Positions 24,808-34,357 of a stretch of 64,000 nt of DNA are shown here, piece after piece. Under the pieces are notes generated by a model. It saw only the letters and a program-made list of their open reading frames with translations, was not told where the DNA came from and made no database searches. The number at the start of each line of letters is the position of its first letter. The stretch's first letter is position 1. Origin of the DNA: JBDSSS01 sp963764195 (GTDB lineage Bacteria > Actinomycetota > Actinomycetes > Actinomycetales > Dermatophilaceae); assembly GCA_963764195.1 (NCBI GenBank), contig CAVXRG010000002.1:443807-507806 (forward strand), in the 5' to 3' direction. The translations under genes were made by a program, and so were the position numbers.

Positions 24808-27801
24808 CTAGGCGGTGACCCGCAGCGTCGAGGTGTGGTCGGCGCGGACGATGACCTCGATGCGGTCGGCCACCCGCGACTTCAGCTCGGTGACGTGGCT
24901 GACGACGCCCACGGTGCGGCCGCCGGCGCGCAGGCCCTCGAGGGTCTGCATCACGTCGTCGAGCACGTCGGGGTCGAGGGTGCCGAAGCCTTCGTCGACG
25001 AAGAGGGTGCCGAGGTCGACCCCGCCGGCCTCGGACCGGACGACCTCGGCCAGGGCCAGGGCGAGGGAGAGCGAGACGTAGAAGGTCTCCCCGCCGGACA
25101 GGGTGCCGACCTCGCGGACCTGGTTGGTGTGCAGGTCGTGGACCCGCACCCCGAGGCCGGACTTGGCGTTGCCCCTCTTGGCGTCGGTGTGCTCGAGGGA
25201 GTAGCGGCCCCCGGAGAAGCGGGCCAGCTCGGTGTTGGCGGCCGACAGCACCTGGGTGAAGCGGCGGATGAGGACGTACTTCGCGAGGTCGAGGTTGAGC
25301 TGGTTCTCGCCGGCGCCGGCCACGAGCAGGCCGACGCGCACGGCGTCGGCGGTCTCGGTGATGACCGCCGCGTTGCGCTCCATCGCGTCGGTGATCTCAC
25401 CGACCCGGGTGCGGCTGCGCGTCACCTGGTGGCGGATGCTGCCGAGCTCGGTCCCCGCCGTCTCCATCTCGGCCTTGGCGGCGCGCTCGAGGGCGGCGAG
25501 CTGCTCGATGTCGTCGAAGAGGGCGTCGAGCTGGACGTCGGCGAGCTCGGGCCCGGACAGGCCGGCCTTGACCCGGGTGCACTCCTGCTCGAAGGCGTCG
25601 ATCTCGGTGGTCGTCTGCGTGATCCACTCGGCCGGTCGGTCGGCGGTGAGCCAGTCATCCACGGTGGCGAAGCCGGCCTGCGCGAGGTCGGCGTCGCGCG
25701 AGGCCTCATCCTCCTCGACGGCGCGTTGCGCGGTGTCCCGCACCCCGATCGCCTCGACGAGCTCGTCGAGGCGGGTGACGGCGCGGGTCAGCTCGGTGCG
25801 ACGGTCGGCCACGCTGGGGTGACCGTCCCGGGCGGCCGTCACCTCGGTGAGCTCGCGGTCGAGCCGCCCGGCGAGGTCGGTCGCAGCCTGCTCGAGCCGG
25901 GCGAGCTCGGACCCGGCCCGGGCGGCCCGGGCCGTGAGGGTTGCCTCGGCCGCGCGCAGCTCGTCGAGGCGTGTGCTGCCGGCCCGCGCCGTGACCTCGG
26001 CGGCGAGGGCCTCCGTCAGCTCGGTCGCGGCGGCCTCGGACGCCCGGCGGGCCTGCGCGACGTCGAGACCCTCGGCCCGGACGGCGAGCTCCGCCAGCGC
26101 GGCCCGGGCGACGGTGAGCCGCTCGGTGGCGGCCTCGGCCTCACCGTGGACCAGGACCAGCCGGTCCTCCTGGGCCGTGACCTGCTCCGCGGTCACCGCG
26201 TCGTCGGTGGGCCGCGCCGGCGCGGGGTGGTCCGTCGAGCCGCAGACGGGACAGGCGCCGCCGTCGACGAGGGTGAGGCCCAGCTCGCCGGCGATGGCGT
26301 CGATCCGAGCCTGGCGCAGCCGGGCCAGCAGGCGCTCGTGGTCCAGCACGTGTTGGAGGCGCTCGGCCGCCTCCCTCTCGCGGACCGTGACCCGGTCGAG
26401 CTCCGCGTCGTGGGCGACCGCTGCCTCGAGTCGCCGACGGGCTCGGGCCGCCTCCGCGGTGCGCGGCTCGACGAGCGCGACGAGTCGTCGGGCCTCTGCC
26501 AGGGCCGTCTCCTGCACGGCGAGCTGGGTCGGCAGGGCGGCGAGCTCCGTGGCGACGGCGTCGATCGTCGCGCGGCACCGGGCGGCCTCGTCGTCGAGCC
26601 GGGACCGCTCGGCGGCCCGGGCCGGAAGCCCGGCCTCCACCTCGAGGGCTCCCGTGAGCGCCCCGATCGTCTCGCGCCAGCCCGTCGCGGTCGTGCGAAG
26701 CGTCGCCACCTCGTCGTCCCGGTGGTCCGGCTCGACCCGCCCCCGGGCCCGGGCGAGTGCCGCCTCGGCCCGCTTGAGGGTGGCTTCGGACTTCGCGAGG
26801 GTGCGGACCGCACCGGCGACGGGTCGGGCCTGACGGGCCCGGGCGACGGCCTCGCCGAGCTCGCGGAAGTGGACCGCGCGTCGGCCGAGGTCCTCGTCGC
26901 GGCGCTGGAGGTCGAGCAGCCGCTCGCGACGTTGCATCCGCAGGCGGGCATCGCCCACCATGTCGGCCATCTGCTGGTACTCGGCGATCGCCTCGCGGCT
27001 GCGCTTGGCGGCGTGGCGTTCGGTCGTCACGAGCTCGTCGACGACCTGGGTCAGCTCGGCGGGCAGGCTCTCGGGGGACTCGCGGCTGATGGCGAGCAGC
27101 CCGTCGCGCCGCAGCGGGTCGAGGCTCGCCGAGACCGCGAGTGCGCGGACGGCGTCCGCGATCTCGTCGACCGCGGCCTGCCGCCGCGCGGAGGCCGCCC
27201 GGCCGGTCTCGACGACCTCGACCTGCACGCGCCGGAAGAAGTCGGTGCCGAAGACCTTCTCGAGCAGCTTGCCCTTGTCCTCCGACCTCGCCCTCAGGAA
27301 GGTGGCGAACTCGCCCTGGGGGAGGATCACCGTCTGGACGAACTGGTCACGGGTCAGGCCGACCGCGCGGGTGATCTCGTCGTCGCAGTCGCCGATGGAG
27401 GTCGAGAGCAGCTCGCCGCCGCTGAGGTCGTCGGGCGTGGCGACCCGCCACAGCTTGACGGTGGGCTGCTGGGTCGTCGTCCCGTCACCGCGCGACTTGG
27501 GCCGCTCGAAGCGGGGCGTCCGCCGCACCCGGTAGATCCCCGACTGGGTCTCGAAGACGAGGACGACGACCGGGACGTCGCGGGGGTCGGCGTGGTGGGA
27601 GTGGATCCGCTCGACGTCGGCGGACGCCTGGGCGACCTTGCCGTAGAGGGCGAAGGTGATGGCGTCGATGATCGTCGACTTGCCTGAACCGGTCGGGCCC
27701 TCGAGCAGGAAGAGACCCGCCCGGCCGACGGTGCTGAAGTCGATCGTCTCGGTGCCGGCGAAAGGCCCGATGGCCGTCATCGACAGGTGGTGCAGCTGCA
27801 T
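24808..27801 (-). CDS. sbcC: DNA double-strand-break nuclease ATPase SbcC
   Basis: Large subunit of the SbcCD (Mre11-Rad50 type) complex, which opens hairpins and processes blocked DNA ends. The 997-residue protein has Walker A GPTGSGKST (35-43), long coiled-coil arms, a zinc hook CPVCGS near the middle, signature LSGGETFYVSLSLALALAEV and Walker B TLFVDEGFGTLD. Its ATG shares one base with the sbcD stop (TGATG), so the two are translated together. Confidence 0.94.
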   Translation of the reverse strand: MQLHHLSMTAIGPFAGTETIDFSTVGRAGLFLLEGPTGSGKSTIIDAITFALYGKVAQASADVERIHSHHADPRDVPVVVLVFETQSGIYRVRRTPRFERPKSRGDGTTTQQPTVKLWRVATPDDLSGGELLSTSIGDCDDEITRAVGLTRDQFVQTVILPQGEFATFLRARSEDKGKLLEKVFGTDFFRRVQVEVVETGRAASARRQAAVDEIADAVRALAVSASLDPLRRDGLLAISRESPESLPAELTQVVDELVTTERHAAKRSREAIAEYQQMADMVGDARLRMQRRERLLDLQRRDEDLGRRAVHFRELGEAVARARQARPVAGAVRTLAKSEATLKRAEAALARARGRVEPDHRDDEVATLRTTATGWRETIGALTGALEVEAGLPARAAERSRLDDEAARCRATIDAVATELAALPTQLAVQETALAEARRLVALVEPRTAEAARARRRLEAAVAHDAELDRVTVREREAAERLQHVLDHERLLARLRQARIDAIAGELGLTLVDGGACPVCGSTDHPAPARPTDDAVTAEQVTAQEDRLVLVHGEAEAATERLTVARAALAELAVRAEGLDVAQARRASEAAATELTEALAAEVTARAGSTRLDELRAAEATLTARAARAGSELARLEQAATDLAGRLDRELTEVTAARDGHPSVADRRTELTRAVTRLDELVEAIGVRDTAQRAVEEDEASRDADLAQAGFATVDDWLTADRPAEWITQTTTEIDAFEQECTRVKAGLSGPELADVQLDALFDDIEQLAALERAAKAEMETAGTELGSIRHQVTRSRTRVGEITDAMERNAAVITETADAVRVGLLVAGAGENQLNLDLAKYVLIRRFTQVLSAANTELARFSGGRYSLEHTDAKRGNAKSGLGVRVHDLHTNQVREVGTLSGGETFYVSLSLALALAEVVRSEAGGVDLGTLFVDEGFGTLDPDVLDDVMQTLEGLRAGGRTVGVVSHVTELKSRVADRIEVIVRADHTSTLRVTA

Positions 27802-28997
27802 CAGGCCACCTCCCCGGACTCGGCCCGGCGCTCCGCCGCGAGGGCCGCCTCGTAGCCGGCGGCGAAGACGTCGACCTCGCCGTCGCTCGCCTCCGTCTTG
27901 GTGACGTAGGCGATGAAGTCGGACCCGAGCTCGCGCGGGTCGCGCTCGGTGGCCACCGAGGTGCCGCCCCGCCCCCGGTCGATCGCGCCCTCCGGCTCGT
28001 GGAAGACCTGCAGGGCGTGCGGGAACCGGGACGTGATCCGGTCCATCAGGGCGTCCGGGCGCACCCGGTCGGTGATCGTGACGCGCACCCAGCTGTCCTC
28101 GTGACCGTGGTGCGCCGGATCGGCGAGGAGCTCATCCAGGTGTCCGCGGAGGGAGCCCATGGCGCGTGGCTGGGGGATCTCGACGGGGGTGACGACCGCC
28201 TCGCCGGCGTCGGGCAGGTCGACGAGGAGCACGACCTTGGTGTGGTCCTGCTCGGAGAAGGAGTAGCGCAGCGGCGAGCCGGAGTAGCGCACGACGGACC
28301 CCGCCGCGCCCTGCGGTGCCTGCTGACCGTGCAGGTGCCCCAGGGCGGCGTAGTCGATGCCGGCGAAGGCGGTGCCCGCGACCCGGTCGACGCCGCCGAC
28401 CATGATCGACCGCTCGGAGTCGCTCGGGTCGGCGCCGGCGACGAACGCGTGCGCCATGACGACGCTGCGCACCCCGGGACGCCCGGCCAGGTCGGTGCGC
28501 ACCCGGTCGCACGCGGCACTGACGACGGCCTGGTGCGAGCGCGGGAGGATCTCGCCGCCGGACGCGAGGGCGCTCCGCGCGTGGTCGGGGTCGAGGTACG
28601 GGATGCCGTAGACGGCGACGGTCACACCGTCGCTGCCCGTGACGAGGACGGGCAGGTCGATCAGGCTGAGGTCGGTGATCATCCGGATCCGGTCGCGGAA
28701 CAGGCCGGCCCCGTAGCCGAGCCGGATCGCGGAGTCGTGGTTGCCGGACGTGACGACGACCGTCGTCACCTGGGCGAGCCGGCTCAAGGTCCACTCGAGC
28801 AGCCGCACCGACTCGACGGGCGGCACCCCGCGGTCGTAGACGTCGCCGCTGACGAGGACCGCGTCGACCGGTATGCCGTCGGGCGGGTCCTCGACGAGCT
28901 CGCAGATGCGCTCGAGCACGGCCGACTGCGCCTCGTGGAGGTTCACGCCGTGGAGCGTGCGCCCGAGGTGCCAGTCGGAGGTGTGGAGCAACCGCAT
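27801..28997 (-). CDS. sbcD: DNA double-strand-break nuclease SbcD
   Basis: Mre11-type metallophosphoesterase subunit with 3'-5' exonuclease and endonuclease activity. The 398-residue protein begins MRLLHTSDWHLGRTLHG, with the first metal-binding Asp and His, followed by SGDVYDRG, TSGNHDSA and LGHLHG. The ATG at 28997 puts the metal motif at the N terminus as in all family members; the frame is open 31 codons farther up. First gene of the sbcDC pair. Confidence 0.94.
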   Translation of the reverse strand: MRLLHTSDWHLGRTLHGVNLHEAQSAVLERICELVEDPPDGIPVDAVLVSGDVYDRGVPPVESVRLLEWTLSRLAQVTTVVVTSGNHDSAIRLGYGAGLFRDRIRMITDLSLIDLPVLVTGSDGVTVAVYGIPYLDPDHARSALASGGEILPRSHQAVVSAACDRVRTDLAGRPGVRSVVMAHAFVAGADPSDSERSIMVGGVDRVAGTAFAGIDYAALGHLHGQQAPQGAAGSVVRYSGSPLRYSFSEQDHTKVVLLVDLPDAGEAVVTPVEIPQPRAMGSLRGHLDELLADPAHHGHEDSWVRVTITDRVRPDALMDRITSRFPHALQVFHEPEGAIDRGRGGTSVATERDPRELGSDFIAYVTKTEASDGEVDVFAAGYEAALAAERRAESGEVA

Positions 28998-29086
28998 GTC
29001 ACGACCGTAGGACGCCGCGCCGACACCGCTCGAACCGACACCCCGCCAGTCCTGCCCGAGGCCGCCGTGGCGTGCTGATCGCCGGG

Positions 29087-29248
29087 TCACACGAGGGAGG
29101 CGAGGCCGATCCCCACTCCGAGCAGGACGAGGAGGGCGGCGAGCACGGCCGTCCGCGTCGCCGCCGTGATGGCCCGGTCGACGTGGGACTCGGATTCGTC
29201 GAGCTCGAGCTCCAGGGCGCGCAGCTGCTCGTCGAGGTTGTCGCTCAC
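29087..29248 (-). CDS. Small single-helix membrane protein
   Basis: A 53-residue protein, MSDNLDEQLRALELELDESE..., with an acidic amphipathic N terminus (residues 4-25, perhaps coiled coil) and one C-terminal membrane helix (TAVLAALLVLLGVGIGLASL). The GTG at 29248 overlaps the stop of the preceding gene (GTGA), which is the main evidence that it is real. Function unknown; the pair may form one membrane complex. Confidence 0.65.
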   Translation of the reverse strand: MSDNLDEQLRALELELDESESHVDRAITAATRTAVLAALLVLLGVGIGLASLV

Positions 29249-29610
29249 GAGCCCCGCCGCCGAGATTTGCCGCGGGCTCCCGGGCGGCGCTCCGCGGCGG
29301 CTCGCTCGGCCTCGAGGGTGCGCATGCGGGCGAGCAGGACGCGCGAGTCCAGCTGGTGGGAGGCGATCCGGTGCTCGTGGACGACCTGCACGACCCAGGC
29401 GACGACGCCGGCCGCGATGATCAGGCTGGCCACCGTCGACCACGACCCGAGCCCGCGGCCGTCGACAAGGGTGAACCCGACGAGGCCGCCGAGTCCGAGC
29501 ACGGTGACGGTACGGGCGACCGACCGGATTGTCCGCATCTGTGCCATCCAGCGCTGGCGCCGGTACACCAACGACACCGCTGATGCGGAGGCGTCGGGCT
29601 GGTGCGGCAT
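29245..29610 (-). CDS. Small two-helix membrane protein
   Basis: Unknown 121-residue protein. Two hydrophobic segments (about residues 34-50, VTVLGLGGLVGFTLV, and 58-77, VASLIIAAGVVAWVV) are followed by a basic coiled stretch with AERAAAERRPGARGKSRRR at the end. The start is uncertain: the ATG at 29610 has only a weak GAGAG; an ATG at 29547 would remove 21 residues and keep both helices. It is coupled to the 53-residue gene downstream. Confidence 0.65.
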   Translation of the reverse strand: MPHQPDASASAVSLVYRRQRWMAQMRTIRSVARTVTVLGLGGLVGFTLVDGRGLGSWSTVASLIIAAGVVAWVVQVVHEHRIASHQLDSRVLLARMRTLEAERAAAERRPGARGKSRRRGS

Positions 29611-29771
29611 GGCTGGGACTCTCGGACGCGGTCGGGTGGTGTACCGGGTCCATTCAGGTTAGCGACACCACCCTCTCGCCGCGAGAGGACGCGGCGACGG
29701 AGCGGGACGGGTTGTGCGTCCGCGCGGGGCTCGCGGCATACGGCCGGAGGCGTGAAACCCCTTCCTCGTGC

Positions 29772-29800
29772 TCAGTCGGCGTCAGTCGGCGTCAGTCGGC
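29772..29800. repeat. 10-bp tandem repeat at the holin-like gene end
   Basis: Three copies of GTCAGTCGGC (the first starts CTCAG) that overlap the stop codon of the holin-like gene. Each copy contains a potential stop, so slippage would change the end by only a few residues. Confidence 0.65.
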
Positions 29801-30175
29801 ACGGCGGAAGAAGCCGAGGACCATCGAGACGAAGGTGATGATGAGCGAGCCCCAGACCGCGTCCCAGAAGAAGCGGTCGACGGTGAAGGCGAGGTTGAAC
29901 TGCCCGGCGAGCCACGAGGTGAGCTGGAGCATGAGGGCGTTGACGATGAAGATGAACAGCCCCAGCGTGAGGATGATCAGCGGCAGCGAGACGATTCTGG
30001 CGAGCGGTCGGAGCAGCGCGTTGACGAGGCCGAAGATGAGGGCCACGCCGAGGACGGTGAGCACGACCTTGGTCGTCGAGGGGCTCGTGCCGAAGGTGAT
30101 GCCCGGGACGGCCCACGCCGCCACCCACAGGGCGATGCCGTTGATGACGGTCTGGATCGCGAAGTTGACCAACAT
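29792..30175 (-). CDS. Phage-holin-4-2 family membrane protein
   Basis: Four-helix membrane protein of 127 residues matching the family named for phage holin 4-2 (YvlD-like), which is chromosomal in many actinobacteria and not evidence of a phage. It shows FAIQTVINGIALWVAAWAVPGI, VVLTVLGVALIFGLVNALLRP (the conserved NALLRP) and SLPLIILTLGLFIFIVNALML. The frame is open upstream into pfkA, but the ATG at 30175 starts the family domain exactly. It lies just downstream of pfkA. Confidence 0.82.
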   Translation of the reverse strand: MLVNFAIQTVINGIALWVAAWAVPGITFGTSPSTTKVVLTVLGVALIFGLVNALLRPLARIVSLPLIILTLGLFIFIVNALMLQLTSWLAGQFNLAFTVDRFFWDAVWGSLIITFVSMVLGFFRRAD

Positions 30176-30179
30176 GGGA

Positions 30180-31250
<1,071 letters not shown>

Positions 31251-31417
31251 GGGGCGGCGTCTTTCCGGTGGGGAGACATTGAGGAGGGTGTCGTGGCTGC
31301 ACTGACGCGACGATGTGAGCCTAGCCACACCTGGTGTCGACCGACAGGGATCTGTCCAGTGCGCGGTCGTCCGTCGCGGACCCCGGGACCGTCACGGGGA
31401 CGGAATACAGTGGCGGC

Positions 31418-32524
31418 ATGAGTGAGGACGCGACGTCGCCGACCCGGACCGAGAGCAGGGTGCGACTTCGGTCGGTGCTCGCGCAGATGCCCGACTACAA
31501 GCCGGGCCGGCCCGCCTCCGCGCCCGCCGGGGTGACGGCATACAAGCTGTCCTCCAACGAGAACCCCTACGGCCCGCTGCCGTCCGTCCTCGCCGCCATC
31601 GCGGAGGGCGCCGAGACGGTCAACCGCTACCCCGACATGGCGGTGACGGCCCTCACGGCGCGGCTCGCGGGGGCGATCGGGGTGCCGACGGGGTGCCTCG
31701 CCCTCGGCACCGGCTCGGTCGCCGTGCTCGGACAGATCATCAACGCGGCCTGCGACGCCGGCGACGAGGTCGTCTTCGCCTGGCGGTCCTTCGAGGCCTA
31801 CCCCATCGTCGCCCACCTCGCCGGCGCGAAGCCGGTCATGGTCGGCCTCGACGAGGGGCAGCGGCACCGGCTCGACGCGATGTTCTCCGCGATCACCGAC
31901 CGGACGCGCGTCGTGCTCGTCTGCACGCCCAACAACCCGACCGGCCCGTGCGTCCACGCGGCCGAGCTCGACGCCTTCCTCGACAAGGTGCCCGACGACG
32001 TGATCGTCGTCGTCGACGAGGCCTACGTCGAGTTCGTCCGCGACCCCGACGCGGTGCGCGGGCTCGAGGTCTGGCGCGACCGCCCCAACGTCGTCGTCCT
32101 GCGCACCTTCTCCAAGGCGTACGGGCTCGCGGGCCTGAGGGTGGGGTATGCCGTGGCGCACCCTCCCGTCGCCGCCGCCCTGCGCAAGACGGCCACCCCC
32201 TTCGGCGTGAACTCGCTCGCCCAGGTCGCGGCGGTCGCCTCGCTCGACGCCGCGGACGAGCTGGCCGAGCGGGTCGAGAGCCTCGTCGCCGAGCGCGACC
32301 GGGTCTCGCTCGCGCTCGCCGACCTGGGGTGGAAGCTGCCGCGGTCGGACGCCAACTTCGTGTGGTTCCCGCTCGGCGATGACTCGACCGCCTTCGCGCG
32401 GGCCTGCGAGGAGGCCGGTCTGATGGTCCGGCAGTACGGCGACGACGGGGTCCGGGTGACGATCGGGGAGACCGAGGCCAACAGCCGCCTCCTCGAGGTC
32501 GCCGAGGCCTTCGGGGCGCGCTGA
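31418..32524 (+). CDS. Histidinol-phosphate / aromatic aminotransferase
   Basis: PLP-dependent class I/II aminotransferase of the HisC family, 368 residues. It shows LSSNENPYGPLPSV, the PLP-phosphate Gly-rich turn, VCTPNNPTGPCV, VVVDEAYVEF and the PLP lysine in RTFSKAYGLAGLRVGYA. Stand-alone HisC-like proteins away from a his operon in actinobacteria are often Pat, making phenylalanine from phenylpyruvate, so I give no symbol. The ATG at 31418 is chosen because the upstream frame lacks family sequence. It is divergent from pfkA across 167 bases. Confidence 0.85.
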   Translation: MSEDATSPTRTESRVRLRSVLAQMPDYKPGRPASAPAGVTAYKLSSNENPYGPLPSVLAAIAEGAETVNRYPDMAVTALTARLAGAIGVPTGCLALGTGSVAVLGQIINAACDAGDEVVFAWRSFEAYPIVAHLAGAKPVMVGLDEGQRHRLDAMFSAITDRTRVVLVCTPNNPTGPCVHAAELDAFLDKVPDDVIVVVDEAYVEFVRDPDAVRGLEVWRDRPNVVVLRTFSKAYGLAGLRVGYAVAHPPVAAALRKTATPFGVNSLAQVAAVASLDAADELAERVESLVAERDRVSLALADLGWKLPRSDANFVWFPLGDDSTAFARACEEAGLMVRQYGDDGVRVTIGETEANSRLLEVAEAFGAR

Positions 32525-32527
32525 CCC

Positions 32528-33310
32528 ATGCCGGGCGGCCGCGCACGGGGGGCGGGAGCGCGGGGCGCGCTGGGGGCGGCGCGGCAGCTGGTGCTTCAGC
32601 GGTGGCCGGCGGGGGTGCTCACGCTCGTGGGGCTCGCGCTGGTGGTGCCGACGGTCTGGCTACCCACGTTCCGGCTCTCGCTGTCCGACGCCGGGCGCGG
32701 CGCGCTCCTCTCGGAGGAGAACGCCTGGAGCTGGGGTCGGAGCGTCATGCGGGGTGGGCCGGAGCGGGTCTTCGGCAACGAGCAGGGGCTCGCGCTGCTG
32801 CTCGTGGCGCTCGCGATCGGTCTCGTGGGTGCGCTGGCCTGGCTCCTCGTCCCCGGGGTCGTCGGTCTGCTGCTCGCGCTCGTCGGGGTCGCGATCGTGA
32901 CGAGCCGGGTCGCGACGTCGGTGGCCCAACGGCTCGGGCGGGCCGCGGAGGTCGAGGTCTACAAGCCGACCGGCCTCGACGTGCGCTCCTACACGCTGCC
33001 CGGTGCGGTGCTCGAGACGGCGTCGGCGGTCGTGCTCGTGGTGGCCCTCGTCGTCATGGTGGTCCAGGCGCTGCGGTGGGTCCGGCCCCCCGCGGCCCGT
33101 GAAGGGGCGGGCGCGGACGAAGTGGGCGCGGGCGAAGTGGGTGCTGACGAGGGGGTCGAGCCGGCTGGGCGTCCGGTGGTAGGTGCCCGCGTGGGGGTCG
33201 CGAGGTTGGCTCCCGAACGGGACCGGACCGCCGGTGACCGGCAGCTCGGCGGCGAGCCGGTCTCGTTCACCGAGCAGCCGCGCGACGACGAGTCGGGCCC
33301 GAGACGGTGA
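32528..33310 (+). CDS. Unknown membrane protein, paralog family member 1
   Basis: Unrecognised 260-residue protein with about four hydrophobic segments (near residues 27-47, 86-110, 112-125 and 165-183) and a charged C-terminal tail. It shares a pattern with the next two genes: an N-terminal helix ending in a Pro-Thr-x-W-x-Pro-T motif (VPTVWLPTF), a periplasmic WSWG, two central helices, and a fourth helix beginning GAVLETAS. It follows the HisC/Pat gene by 3 bases and overlaps the next gene by 4 bases (GTGA). Function unknown; see the finding on the three paralogs. Confidence 0.75.
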   Translation: MPGGRARGAGARGALGAARQLVLQRWPAGVLTLVGLALVVPTVWLPTFRLSLSDAGRGALLSEENAWSWGRSVMRGGPERVFGNEQGLALLLVALAIGLVGALAWLLVPGVVGLLLALVGVAIVTSRVATSVAQRLGRAAEVEVYKPTGLDVRSYTLPGAVLETASAVVLVVALVVMVVQALRWVRPPAAREGAGADEVGAGEVGADEGVEPAGRPVVGARVGVARLAPERDRTAGDRQLGGEPVSFTEQPRDDESGPRR

Positions 33311-34008
33311 GGGCGACCCACCTGCGTGCGGTCGGGGTGCGTCCGCTCGCGGGGTGGGTTGCCGTTGCGGGTGCCCTGCTGGCCGGGCCCTCGGTCATCT
33401 GGCCCACGGCGCGGGCAGACCTCCGGCCGCCGGACATGCCGGGGGTCAGCCAGGACGGGTCGCAGGCGATGACCTTCCAGCTGTGGTCGTGGGGCCGGCT
33501 CACCTCCGACCAGTTTTCCCGCGACGACGGACTGGTGTCCGGCAGCGTCGCCGGGCTGATGATGCTCGTTGCCGCGATCCTGCTGGCCACGGGTGCTGGC
33601 GTCGTGCTCGCCCTGTCCCGGACGCCTGCGGCCATCCCGGTCGGTGCGGTCGGGAGCGGCCTGGCGCTCGCCGCGGTCGGCGGCAACGTGGCCGACCGGG
33701 TGCTCCGGGGAGGCGCCTCCTTCAGCGCGCCGGGGGTCCAGGTCGAGATCGCGGCGACCCCGGCCGGACTGCTCGAGACCAGTTCGGTCGCGCTCCTCGT
33801 CATGTCGCTCGTCCTCATGCTGGCGCGGCCGGTGCGGCTCACCGTCGTCGACCTCCGTGACCGCTTCTCGGGTCGAGCGCAGCCCGACGAGAGCGCCCCG
33901 GCCAGCGCTGACCCGGGGCCGGCCGCCCCCGTCGTGCGAGACGGCGGCCTGCGTGAGGGCCGTCGGACCGCCGGGCCGGTTCATGGCGTCGGCTTCTCCG
34001 ACGACTGA
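33307..34008 (+). CDS. Unknown membrane protein, paralog family member 2
   Basis: Unrecognised 233-residue protein from a GTG that overlaps the preceding stop. Layout: N-terminal RAVGVRPLAGWVAVAGALLA helix, GPSVIWPTA, external LWSWGRL, two central helices, then GLLETSSVALLVMSLVLML and a cytoplasmic tail ending REGRRTAGPVHGVGFSDD. That last 18-residue end is almost identical in member 3, a sign of a conserved binding or sorting role. Confidence 0.78.
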   Translation: MRATHLRAVGVRPLAGWVAVAGALLAGPSVIWPTARADLRPPDMPGVSQDGSQAMTFQLWSWGRLTSDQFSRDDGLVSGSVAGLMMLVAAILLATGAGVVLALSRTPAAIPVGAVGSGLALAAVGGNVADRVLRGGASFSAPGVQVEIAATPAGLLETSSVALLVMSLVLMLARPVRLTVVDLRDRFSGRAQPDESAPASADPGPAAPVVRDGGLREGRRTAGPVHGVGFSDD

Positions 34009-34049
34009 CGCGCACCCGATCACCTGGCGTCCGGTGGGTGCTGCTGTGA

Positions 34050-34164
34050 CGACCACGGCTGCAGACTGATCCGCAGATTGACGGCTCGGCGCGATCTGTC
34101 TGCGGATCAGTCGGCGTCTTGTGTCGCCCTGACGACCAAGGCTGCAGACTGATCCGCAGATTGA
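34050..34164. repeat. Inverted-repeat element CTGATCCGCAGA, left cluster
   Basis: Two direct copies of a block around GGCTGCAGACTGATCCGCAG (34057 and 34140 onward). The first is paired with an inverted arm: ACTGATCCGCAGA (34065-34077) with TCTGCGGATCAGT (34099-34111). A second direct arm is at 34148-34160. The cluster lies between membrane paralogs 2 and 3. The same element recurs after paralog 3. Confidence 0.85.
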
Positions 34165-34165
34165 T

Positions 34166-34207
34166 CGGTGGCCGGTGGCCGGTGGCCGGTGGCCGGTGGC
34201 CGGTGGC
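34166..34207. repeat. 7-bp tandem repeat, 6 copies
   Basis: Six exact copies of CGGTGGC follow directly after the inverted-repeat cluster and are followed by AGGTGG. They lie outside coding sequence, about 135 bases before paralog 3, so copy-number change could alter promoter spacing. Confidence 0.9.
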
Positions 34208-34342
34208 AGGTGGTCCCGACGTCCGCGGGTGCCGGCTGTGCGGCATACGGCCTGGGCAGATCGCGGAGACAGCGATGTCGCTCAGCGACCGACCGGCTCG
34301 ACGTTGCGAGACTGTGCTGCAACCGGCCCGCGGGGGCCGCAG
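34208..34342 (+). other. Upstream region of membrane paralog 3
   Basis: The remaining 135 bases before membrane paralog 3 carry one CGGCATAC octamer (34241) and must hold the promoter of a separately transcribed gene. I could not place promoter boxes. Confidence 0.35.
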
Positions 34343-34357
34343 GTGAGGGGGACGATC

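Noticed and set aside
24835..27687. A 950-codon open frame antisense to sbcC, and similar long antisense frames (for example 5457-8216, 3565-5553, 60146-63130)
   Set aside because: At this base composition stop codons are rare in frames opposite GC-rich third positions. The translations are low-complexity, rich in Gly, Arg, Glu and Val, and match no family, while the opposite strand encodes clear proteins.
29792..30175. Prophage remnant, from the holin-type name
   Set aside because: The family is a chromosomal membrane family despite its name. No integrase, capsid, lysin or attachment repeat is nearby.
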